Source of the DNA: Rhyzopertha dominica
Taxonomy: Eukaryota; Arthropoda; Insecta; Coleoptera; Bostrichidae
Assembly (NCBI GenBank): GCA_025024175.1
Contig: QCXZ01000086.1
Span: forward strand, 22,286,245 to 22,350,244
Direction: 5' to 3'
Length of the DNA: 64,000 bases
This document shows positions 1 through 11,500 of this stretch, piece after piece (the first letter of the stretch is position 1; each line of letters opens with the position of its first letter). The notes under the pieces are model-generated. The model was not told the origin of the DNA. It did no database searches and was given only the letters and a program-made list of their open reading frames with translations. A program made the translations under genes and the position numbers.

Positions 1-496
1 AGATGGCGCTGATCCGAAACAATAATATATATTCCTCCTCATCTTTCTCTTCATCCAATTCGCTGTAGTATCCATGTCAAACAGACGGTTACAGAGCTTT
101 TACAAAAAAAAACAAACACAGGGATAAAACAGGGCCTAGGACGATGTCACACTAGTAGCCGAGCGATATGAACGAAGCCTTACGGGGTAATATGCAATTT
201 GTTAAAAAAAATTGAGAATGTTCTTTATAGTTTTACAAGCATTTAGCTTTGTCAGGAAGAAGTTGGCAATAAATAGAACTAAGATTTTGTATATCTGACC
301 TTTTGTTAATAGAATTAGAATTTTGTTGTATATAACACACTTCTAAAAATAAACGTTTTGATTTATTAGCTTCTATGTTTAAAATTGCAATATTTAGGAA
401 ACCAAAAGAATGTATGGTACTAGATGCATGCTGAGCTAAGGCACAACGATCTGGACGTAGACGAACGTCACTACGATGTACCTAGGTTCAGTCTCT

Positions 497-497
<1 letters not shown>
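1..497. other. Upstream intronic sequence, no gene seen
   Basis: I see no exon here. The stretch presumably lies inside an upstream intron of Ptp99A, whose first visible exon is at 2544. The phrase GGCGCTGATCCG near positions 5-17 recurs at about 3170-3182, so a dispersed repeat probably begins here. Confidence 0.4.

Positions 498-545
<48 letters not shown>
498..545 (+). repeat. (TTA)n microsatellite
   Basis: About 16 uninterrupted TTA/TAT units. An overlapping open frame reads them as poly-leucine, which I regard as an artefact. The microsatellite abuts the 5' side of a Penelope-like fragment. Confidence 0.95.
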
Positions 546-548
546 CCA

Positions 549-1312
549 ACTTTATTTTCTTTCAAAATCACAATTACAATAAAGTATACAATAAACACAA
601 AAATAATTTACAAATTAAATTTGAAAAACTTGTAGAAACACACTTGAATAAATTTAACACCTCCAAGAAATTGTTTCGAAACCTTACAAATTACACCTTT
701 CCAAAAACCATAGAAACTATTCTATCGCTAGGACCAAAATTTACCTACCATCCCACTAATCAAGACATCAACATTAAAAAGTTATTGGCAGACGTAGAAT
801 ATGTTATTAATTACATTCCTGATAATTCAAAAAAGAATCTTATCAGAGCTAAAGCTACTAACGCTGTTACAAACTTTAGGTACAAAAATTCAAACAATTA
901 TTCTTAAATCCAATCCTGATATACTAATTACCAGAGCTGATAAAGGCAATGTCACTGTAGCTATAAGCTCTCATCAGTATGAAGACAAAATGCAAACCTT
1001 ACTAAATAATCCACAAGTTTACTCCCCTCTAGCGAGGGACCCTACAGCAAAACCAATTAGGGAAAACAATGCTTTAATTAAACAACTTAAAAACAGTAAT
1101 CATATAGATAGAATCCAGGCTAAAAAAACTTACCCTATATGACGCTATATCACCTACTATATACGGCTTGCCAAAACTACATAAGCCAGATATTCCACTA
1201 CGTCCAATAGTGTCCACTATTGGATCTCCTACCTCGCCACTTACCGCTTTTGTGGTAAATATTCTTAATAAAGCCTTTGAAAGTTACCATGTAATCTACA
1301 AGAAGGATAAAA
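549..1312 (+). mobile_element. Penelope-like element fragment (N-terminal region and start of RT)
   Basis: Two overlapping frames give a protein typical of Penelope-like retroelements. The upstream part contains LSLGPKFTY. The next frame contains ILITRADKGNVTV, then YGLPKLHKPDIPLRPIVST and IGSPTSPLTAFV, the conserved start of the Penelope reverse transcriptase. The frame changes near 880-900, so the copy is broken, and coding similarity stops near 1300 before the catalytic RT motifs and the GIY-YIG domain. It is a dead 3'-truncated piece lying in an upstream Ptp99A intron. Family assignment rests on the LPKLHKP..PLRPIVS signature and is fairly secure. Confidence 0.85.
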
Positions 1313-1759
1313 GAAATAAAAATGATAGGGATTGGACTATTTAAAGTAATTTATTAATAATTTCCATAATTTAATAAAATAATTTCTAAAATGTGCGTGG
1401 TGCATAACTATAGCTCCACATAAAAAAACTTTTAGGGTGGCTGTGATCGAACGTCAAAAACATGTCTATATTTTGTTATTATTAACTGATTCCTTCCAAA
1501 TTTGTAATTTCTAAGGCAATTAGATAATGAATTATGAGTTTTTTTTTATGTTTCCCATATAAACTGTTGAGTCACTTGGAGGTTGGAGGGAGGAGTAAAT
1601 GTGACCTAAATCTAAAATTAATGCTCTTTTTGAATTGTATGTCGAAAGCGCTTTCAAATGAGCCCTCACATGCCATACTTTATAAATTCTCCCTCCAACT
1701 CCCCCTTTTTTTTTGGAGAAGTGAAATATTATTTATTTCCATAATCAATTTACCCTAAG
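1313..1759. other. AT-rich intronic stretch, nothing recognised
   Basis: No coding signature, tRNA-like structure or clear repeat was seen. The short open frame at 1534-1758 has low-complexity ends and no family resemblance. Confidence 0.4.
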
Positions 1760-2010
1760 TGATTTTTCTAGATTGTTCTAGAAAGTTCCATTATTTGAAA
1801 CTGAAAAAAATATTGAAAATATGTCTTCATTGATCAATCCAGTCCTTAAAAACTAAGCCCCTTGGTGATTTTCTGCGAATTTTGTAGAAAGTTCTATTCT
1901 AAAACTGAAAGAGGTATTATAAGTTTGTCTTGACCGATCTATTAGTCCTTAAAAAAATAACCTTATTGGTGATTTTTGAAGAATGCTCTAGAAAGTTCTA
2001 TTTGGACTCT
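1760..2010. repeat. Degenerate tandem repeat, about 105-bp unit
   Basis: Three related blocks begin near 1760, 1863 and 1969. Each reads roughly GGTGATTTT, 12-18 variable bases, then TAGAAAGTTC and an AAACTGAAA-like stretch, followed in two cases by AGTCCTTAAAAA. Divergence is high, so the array is old. Unit borders are approximate. Confidence 0.55.
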
Positions 2011-2159
2011 ACCTAAGAAATCTTAAAATTTTGTCGTCACTCCCGAATCAGTACTTAACGATTACTCACTACAATAGAACTGCTAGAAGGAACCTCAAAA
2101 ATTAATATTTTATTGCTATTCATTTTGTATCTTTATAGTTATATGACAGTGCAGTTTCA

Positions 2160-2253
2160 AATGTCGATTTTTCTGGGTGGGCACCAGGGTGGGCCTGGAC
2201 TTTTTCTGGGTGGGCCTGTGCCCACCCTGGCCCACCCCTGGCGACGCCACTGC
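2160..2253. mobile_element. Probable hAT-type transposon end with GGGTGGGC repeats
   Basis: Several GGGTGGGCC/GGCCCACCC blocks are followed by GGCGACGCCACTG, the reverse complement of CAGTGGCGTCGCC, a common hAT terminal form. I could not find the partner end, so this is a solo end or a badly decayed element. Confidence 0.4.
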
Positions 2254-2543
2254 TCTTGTTAGTTACATTAATTTACGTTTGCATTTGACGAAGAAAAACT
2301 TAAAATTCAAGATAGAGCTATAGTTATTCTCGCCAGTGTATTTGGCCCGATTGCACCAACGTTGATCAAATTGCATTTTGAGAACTCGGATCAAGTTTGA
2401 TCCACGTTTGTGCAACCTGTCCGGCGGCGTAGCAAAAAAAAGATTCAGGTAGGGTACATATTCTTGCCAAATACTTCGAACTCAATGTTCCCATTTGTAA
2501 TATTGGCCAATAATTTTAATTTAATGATCTCGTGTAATTTCAG

Positions 2544-5500
2544 AGCCACACTATACAGGACCTGGAGACCTACACGCAGTACCTTGTCTCCCTTCAAGTT
2601 TTCAATCCCGAGGGAACGGGCCCCAACACGACAGTGCTTATCATGACCGACGAAGGAGGTAAGACAGCCCCAGAAAGAGACTTAATTTCATCTTAATCCC
2701 CGAGCTAGACGAGCCGCGGGTTATTAAAAACGTAATGCCGCCGAGCGACTTGCATTTCGCGTCTTGTTTACAGTTTAACGGCGGCATAAAATCCACCCGT
2801 AGCCGAGATTGTAATAATTAAAAGTATAAAATACCCTAGTCTAGTTACCCTCATCCACTACCGAGCGTTCATATAATCGACAATAAACGAGAATGTGGCG
2901 CGCAGCGGCCAGGCGAACTTTTGAATGTTCCTCGTAATTAATTAATGCCAGCAAAGTAGGCGTTAACGTCCAACGCTTAGGCTTCGAACCTTTTTCTTAC
3001 TAATTCGAAGAGTTTTTAGATCTTACTCTAATGTTCCTTAAACACAAAGTTGCTTTCTAATCTGAATATTTCGATATCGGCATTCCCTGCCATCTGTCTG
3101 TAGCTAGGATCACTACTTGGAGTGTCCTACTACACTGATTCTACACGCCTGCAACTCCCGTTCACAGAAGGCGCTGATCCGCAACAGTATATAGACCACC
3201 TTCGGTATACTGATGTATTTTTAAAATTTAGAAGCTATATATATAGTGTGTTTTAATCACTCAATCACTGCTTAACAATAAAGTGATTGTAAGAGACTTG
3301 AAGGAATATGGCCCTTGGATTTTATAAATAACTAACTTATAGTCTCTTGTTTATGCGTGGAGAGGCTTCTTTGGGTAAAATAGAATGCCGGTAATAAAAC
3401 AATTAAAGAACAGTTAACAAGCAATTTAGACTTTCCACGCGTAATGAACACTAATTATTTAAAATAATGTATAAAATGGACCATATAAATACACACGACG
3501 CTGATACAGCATTATTTTGCAGAAAATATTATAAACCAGTATTTTTCAACCTCTGGGTCACGACCCCCAGGGGGAGTAGTAGTAGAAAAACTACAGTTTC
3601 AGTGAGAAGGCTGGGCCTGTTTATTTTTTTTAATAATTTGTCAAAACGTGGTTCTATTTTTGAGACGCAAATAACCAAATCATTTTCTAATTGATTTTTA
3701 TGTTCACCATTGAATAGAACATGGGTGGGAAGTAGCAAATGGTACTAATAATCTTAAAGCGTTCCTTGCCAGCTCTAGATATTCTTGTTTCTCTTCATCC
3801 AGAAGACGTCAATATTTTGCGAATGAAGTTCCATTTTAATCAAACCGTGAGCAGCTAATTCTATAAAACTTTCTTTAATTTTAATGGTTAGATCAGCCAG
3901 TTGTACTGACATATCTAAGAAAGGATTCAGTATCCATTTCCTCCAAATTATTCAAGCTTTGTATCATGCAAGGAATGTGAGAATTTGCAGTACTTGCAAA
4001 GCTCTCGCGGCTTGATTTTTCTATCAATACACATAGTAAAAAAAACTAGTAAGTAGTTTTTAAAATAGGATTTGATTCTACTGATACAATTTTATTATGG
4101 CGCTAAGGCTAAGGGGTTGCTAAAATGTTTTAAGTTTTAAAGAAGTCGCGTAATCCAGAAGATTGAAAAACGCTGTTGTAAACCAGTTAAATTGCAGTAG
4201 CTGTACAACAATTTAATAAGTAAATGTTCCCGTGCTTATTTTGATTTAACAAATGTTTGCTGCTGTAGTAAATATAAAATTTAAGCGTTTTATTGAAGTT
4301 ATCTGAGCAATTCGTGAGCAAACAGCAATTTTACAAGCAAAATAAGAAAAAACTTGTATTGTAGTACTTACCTACACTCAGCAAGTCAGCTTCTTATTAG
4401 CTTTCATAAAACATCGCTCATCAGATGTTTTGCGCTCGATCTACTGCCCCTCATCATTACATTTGTTACACTTTTTAACATTTTGCACGTTTTAAAATCA
4501 CAATAGATACCGCCGCGCCACGCTGCTGCTATCTATTGTTGTATTTTTCGTGCGGAAGGTTTCATTTTGGTGCAACGAGATGGCGGTGAACGGAACGCAT
4601 TTGATTCGTAAAGTCCCTAGATAGATATATATTTATAATATATTTAGTGACTGATTCAAGTTTAATAACCCTGATTAGTCGTAATAATGATAATAGGAGT
4701 TACAAATAAAAAATGTGAATTGGCTATCGCCCACAATTTATAAACAAACAAGAGCCTCAAGTAACCATGCGAATTTGTGTTCGATCTACAGCCACTCACA
4801 TGACCCTTGCTGCACTTTTTAACACTGCACTATCCTCGAGTTTAAAAATCACAAATAAATACTTTTAAAAACGGAAGAAATTGCGGACGTTTTTTGAATT
4901 TTTAGTTACCGACGACGCGTCATGCAAATATTTTACCTCCCTGTCAGTAGATGGCGGCAAACGAAGCGGTTTCCAGCTAAATTCAAATTTAATGTTTCTG
5001 ATAACAATTAATTAGTTACATAACGATGAAATAACAACATTATGAATATTTGGCAGAAAAAATACTATAATCTAATGAAATAAACTATCGATCTTTAGGG
5101 AAAGACAAGATATATTGACATAAATCTCAAACTTGAGAAAACGTTTATGTACGCTAATTGTTCCATAAAGTTGCGGAAACAACTGACAAAGCGTGCGAAT
5201 CTTGTGTAAGTCGGACGGAACGGTTTCAAAACAGGGTCGACCATTGTGATAAGTGCGCTCTTATTTCGTGCAGATAAAAAATTCAGCTGTGGTACACAAC
5301 AACCGAATTCTAAAGAATTCGGTGTCGAATTCTAAAGAATTCGGTGTGCGCCGGTTTGCCCAGTTGCGGTCCAGCGTCACATCGTTGTCGTATTTCACAA
5401 ATACAGTAGATTCACAGAAACTAAGTAGGAAACGAATTTATTGTACGGATGGCATATTTATAAATTAGATAGATAGTCATTTATTAATTCGTGTAAGTAT

Positions 5501-8500
5501 AATTTATTTCACAATATTTCAAAATGGCATATTGTCACAATAAACATAATTGTGGAACTCAGGACAACCTTCAAGTAAAAAAGGTGCGAGGAACTATTAC
5601 CTACCACAAAACCAACATATTCACTGTGGGTTATTGAACTATATTAAATGCAGTTCTAGAATAAATTCAATTATAAAATAATTAGTAAACTCAACTTAAT
5701 TCACAGATGTAGATTTTACGTATAAAATATTAGAAAAACATGTAAAATTCTCAAATCAGACACGTATTCTTTATTTGGATGAAACATAACATCGTTTCAA
5801 TATTCCAAGCCTCCAAAATATGCTGCATGAGTCATTAGCTAAGAGAGAGAAAAGAAATTATTATTATATTATATTTCCAAAAATTTCGAGTTTCGCACGG
5901 GAAATGAATTAAGCTGGGCGTTCCATAGACACATTTATAGTTTAAAGAAAGTTACACAAAGAATTTAAAGTGTTGTCAGTGCTAAATTTAGAAAAACAGT
6001 TTGTGTTTGGTTTGATAGTGTCTGATTTGCTCATACACACGTCTCTACCTCCATATTATTATAGAATTTTTAATCCCATTGAACATTGAACTAACAATGT
6101 GAAAAATCTTAAAATTTGCAGAAGAGTAGACTTTATTGCCGCAATATTGTCGAGAGCACAAATTCAATTAGAAATACTATAAATTACACTATGCGAATGT
6201 TGACTGGCTAATCCGTTCAACCAATCGATCTGTTGTTCTCATTGAAGGATTTCTCGTGGGAATATCGGCAACAGCGCCGTTCGGCGAGTCCTCCCCTCGC
6301 GTCTCCCATTGCGGATCCCAGATTCGCTATCACGGTGTTGGGTGGTGCAGAAATGTTAGTGCGTTTATTTTCCCACTAAGACTAATGAAAACAGTCAAAA
6401 CTATTAGAATGTAGCCCAATCGGGTGTCTTAAACGTTGGATGCCTCTTTTGGGGGCTTGCGCCGACCGGGGACATCGCATGCTTTGTCTAATGGGGTGGC
6501 GAAATGGTCTAAAATTGGTTCCCTTTAGGATGGGACTGGCCCATTTATGTGTTTTGCTTGTGTTCGGTTTTATAACGGGGCAGGAGTTTAGTACAGTCAC
6601 GAATGAATTCACAACCGAAGACCCAGGTATTGATTAGTTGTTTGTTGATGTGTTTGTTTACATTTTTGTCTTTTGCAGTTCCCACAAAGCCTCGGAACCT
6701 GACTGTTTTGAACGTCACTTCACGTGCGATACACTTGGGATGGGCCGAGCCGGAAAGGGCAAACGGTGTTATCGAGGGCTACCACGTCTATTACATCCAG
6801 GCAAATTTCACCGACGTCAGGACATACAGGCCCACAACCCATACACCGCAGCTGCAGTACAACCTGACCAACTTAAGTAAGTCAAAACGCTGTGTGCCTT
6901 CATTCATTTAACTGTGTTTTGTGTAGAACCGTACACCGAATACAAGATATTCGTCAAGGCGTTCACTAGGAAGCATGATGGGAATCCTTCGGAAACGGTC
7001 ACGAACAAAACAGACATAGCTGGTCCGAGTGCCCCGCGAATTTTGAATCTTACGTGCCAAAAGTCGGACATGATTTTTGTGCACTGGGAACGGCCTCGAA
7101 CCATCTCATATAGCCTGGATTTCTATTATATTTACGTCAGTACTGATGGGAATACTTGGGACACCATAGAACTTCCGACGTCTAAGGAGCATCTGGATAC
7201 ATCTGTGAGTAACCACGATCTTGTGTAATTCTTACCACTACTGGAAAAACTGACAGCTATTTGTTTCGACAACACTTCGTATCATTCTCAACTAAACTGA
7301 AAAAAGTCGTTCTTCAAATTGGCTCAAAAAGGACAGATAATCACATCATTAATGCACATACCACTGTAACTATAATTTACAAGAGGGCTATTTTAAAAGT
7401 CATTGCCACACCTGTGTAGCTCTGCTGTAAATTGAGTTATTCATACATGACAAAAAAAATTAAATTCGTGAAGAAATTTTTAATTTTTCTACATTCAAAC
7501 ATTTATAGTAACAATTAACAAGCTTTTCATGCTGGTAGAGAAGAATTCACCATCCAAATTTGCTAGCCTTCTTGTGACACCGCCTTTCAATTCATCATCG
7601 TTGCCAAATCATCGAGTACCTAACCAATAACCATGCTTTCATACCTCCCATTTGAATTCTTTAGGAAACCAGCCTAACATTATTTTTGCCAACAATTTAC
7701 GTTGAAAACCAACAAGCCTCAAATGTATTACAAATCATCCTTATTTCAATAAATTTACCGGGAAGAGACCTCCTGAACCTTGGAGAACAGGCCTAACATT
7801 ATTTTTATCAATTTTAATATTTTTGTTTCTTTTCACGATGTTTTTCATTGTACAAACCTTAAAATAGATTGTCAGTTTTTTTGTATCTGATTTATTCTGA
7901 TTATTGTTAATATACGTTGTATCCTGTTGAGTTCGCCTTCCCAAAAACATAGTTCTGGATCCTCAAATTTATACTCATTTTGTTACAACAGAAAAATCTC
8001 TAAATTTTGAAGGTTCCTGAATTAACTGCTCTATTTTAAATCTTATTGGTGGATCTACATTTCACTTTATGATAACCAGTAATGAAACAAGTTTGAGAAA
8101 TATTTTGGAATTCTTAATAGAGAAATAGATGTTAATGCCATCTGTCAGCAATGAACTGACACGATGGCAAAGCTACCTAGCTGCCTTAATGGGTACTACT
8201 TTCTAAAGGGACTGACGACCTGTAATCTGACAAGTTGGAAGTAGTACTCATTAAGGCGGATAGGTGCTGATAGATGTATCAGCAATGAACTGATACGATG
8301 ATGTCATCACATTGCCATTTGTTTTTCTACTAACATCATACCAAGCCTTTTTGGTATATAGCTAAAACCAGTTCTATACCATGCTGTCTGCACTAGACAT
8401 AAGCTACTCTGATGAGCTGTAACAACAGTGAAACAGATCTATGCCATGCTTTGATGATGTCTTATCTTTATCGCTTAAATACAGCAAGGTTATTTTTTCA

Positions 8501-11500
8501 ATATTGTATGACAGACACTTTTTGACTAAATATGAAATATCTAACATAAAACATACTGCAGAGGAATCTATTAGCAATAGCAGAGCAAAAATCCTCCCAT
8601 TTGCATTTTTTAAAGTTAGCAAGAGGAATGAGGTTTTGCATTATCGTGAAACAGGAGTGGTTTCCGAGATAAAAGACCGGGACTTTTGTTTTTATGCATT
8701 TTGCATAGTTTGTCCAGCATTTCACAATATCGAGTGGAATTTATGGTAATATCGGAGATTGTGTATTGTCTGTCTCGCTTGAACAAAGACAAAACACTAG
8801 CTGTTGTACCCAACATCTAACCGTTTGCAGACATCACAGCATCACCTTACATATTTTTTAAGTGATCATAAATGTTTTTATCCTCAATAGCCTATCATCT
8901 AATGACTTCTGAAATGGCCCTTATATATACAAAGTGTCCTCTCAGTTGTTAGTCACCAAGTAACCGAATTGTGGCGATAACATGCACATATGGCAGTCAT
9001 ATTTCCAAATGATCATCATGCCGCAAAAGTGTTTAACTAAACATGTTTTTCTGCAGTATTCCATCAAAAACGTAACAACCAACACCGAATACAGGCTGCG
9101 GATACGGGCTGCATCGAAAAGCTTGTACACAGGAAGACTGATATACGGCGAATTCTCAGAAATAGCATCAGTGCGTGTCCAACCGAATTGTGATAAATTC
9201 CATGAGTACAATATGCGACACACGACGAGCGAACTGAGTGTTGGTGTACTAGCCGGTGTGGTCTGCGCTGGAGTAGCTTTCTTTCTAGCGGCACTTGCAT
9301 TCATCGTATGGAGGTACTTGATTATATTTCTGATATAAATTTCAGTATTATTTTATTTCTTCATACAGAAAATGCTTCCGTGCCGCCTATTACTATTTGG
9401 ACGACCCTCCATGTTCAGTCCCCACTGCATCTCTAGACTGGAACGCCCCTACAGACACTGGAGGGGATCACCGAGGTGCAATATCCGTGAACAACTTCAG
9501 CAAACATGTAGCACAGCTGCACGTCGATGGCGACATCGGTTTCAGCAAGGAGTACGAGGCTATCCAAACAGAAGCGACTAGTGACGAGCATGCTTCCGAA
9601 CATTCCCAACATCCGGACAACAGGGTCAAAAATCGCTACCTGAACATCATCGCATATGACCACAGCAGAGTACAGCTACTGCAAATGCCCGGACAGAAGA
9701 AAAACATCGACTACATTAATGCCAACTACATTGATGGGTTCCAATGGTCCAAGGCGTACATCGGAACGCAAGGTCCATTGCCGTCAACTTTTGATTGCTT
9801 CTGGAGGATGGTTTGGGAACAGAGGGTCACGATTATTGTGATGATTACGAATTTGGTTGAGCGTGGCAGGGTTAGTGTTAATTTTTATGTCTTGAGGTGT
9901 GGGTTTGACAGAATTTTACTAAATTCCTCATCCTCGTAAATCATCACTTACATCTTTTCAGTTTTGTACAGGTTTTGTTAACTTTTTTTTGCTGGTGCTG
10001 CTGTTTTAGAGACAGGTTTCTACTTTGTCAACTGATGAAGTACTGTTTCCTGTTTCAAACATTTACAATTACTNAAACTTAAANTTTTTCAACCATTTTA
10101 GCAAATTTGTGGCCCAATAATGTTCCTGGTTCAGAAAAACATTTTTTTTCTGTTTTATGGTATAATTTATTTGTTGGCATTACTATCGGCAAAACCACTG
10201 ATATTTTTACAGGTTTCTACTTTGTCAACTTATGAAGTGCAGTTTCCTGTTTCAAACATTTATAGTTTCTTAAACTTCAAATTTTCCAACCATTTTAGCA
10301 AATTTGTTGCCCAATAATGTTCCTGGTTCAGAAAAACATTTCTTTTCTCTTTTATGATATAATTTATTTGTTGGCATTACTGTCGGCAAAACCACAGATA
10401 TTTTTACAGGTTTCTACTTTGTCAACTTATGAAGGACAGTTTCCTGTTTTAAACATTTAAAGGTTCTTACTATTTTTATAGCTTACTTTAAAAATGTCTA
10501 AACTTTCAGCAAATTTATGGTCCAGTGTACATTCCTGAATATATATACTGGTTTATTCATATACTAACACTTAATAGTTTACTTAATATTTATAAAACTA
10601 TTTTGGAATTGCATTTTCCCGTAAAATGTAGTCAAACATTGCCACGGAAAAACAAGCTTTGAATTTTGTTGTTTAATACTTCTTTTAATGATATTGAATC
10701 AGATAAAAAAATCTTGGCTTATAGTTTAAGGGAGGTAACTTTTAAACTTGGAAGCTGTTCCAAACAGCAGTGTTTGTTACCCACCTTACGGTTTCCTGTA
10801 ACGTGATATTTGCGTATGGGCCAGCTGCCTAATCCTTTTCAAAAAAATTAATCATTTTTCATATTTATAATAACTAATTCATTTGATAAAGTAGCAAAAT
10901 GTCAGTTTACCTGGAACATACCACAATTAGTTGTCTGTATTGTCAGTAGATGGCTCTAGGTTATAGAAAATATGTCTCTAGATTTATAGAGTACTTCAAA
11001 TAATTGCACCATTAATTTGGAGTGAAAATGGCATATTTTGATTTGCTTCAAGGCATCAGTGAGGTTATGAGAGGAGATCAGAGTAATTTCATGTGGTATT
11101 TGTTGTAGTACGTGATTAACAAATTTTAAAGTTTCAAATTCCTTGGGGAACAAGTATATGTTATTGGAAAAGAGTATGTTCTTCTAAAGTTTGGAAACGA
11201 ACACAAAGATGATGTTTTATTCTTATAAATTTTGTAACATCAAAATTCCCCATTCTTCCATATTAAAATTTACAACTCTTTATGGAGTGAAAATGGCAGA
11301 CTTTGTGGTACTCTTTAAGGAATTTTAAAAAGTACAAACAAAATTAAGAATTTGGGAAATATTTAAAATAGGAAGCTTTCAAAATTATTTTTCAACATAT
11401 TGAAATGGTCCAGATATTGTGAGAATGATAAAAAGTGATATCATTAATCAGAATAGTCGAACTAGTGGTTTACCAAATAAATTGGACTGTAGCAAACTAC

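Noticed and set aside
476..907. 143-codon open frame with a poly-leucine start
   Set aside because: The leucines are a TTA microsatellite. The real coding part downstream is a Penelope fragment with a frame break.
10400..10412. TTTTTACAGG as a Ptp99A splice acceptor
   Set aside because: It is part of a tandem repeat, the following frame does not continue D1, and the acceptor at 11604 restores RKCDMYWP.
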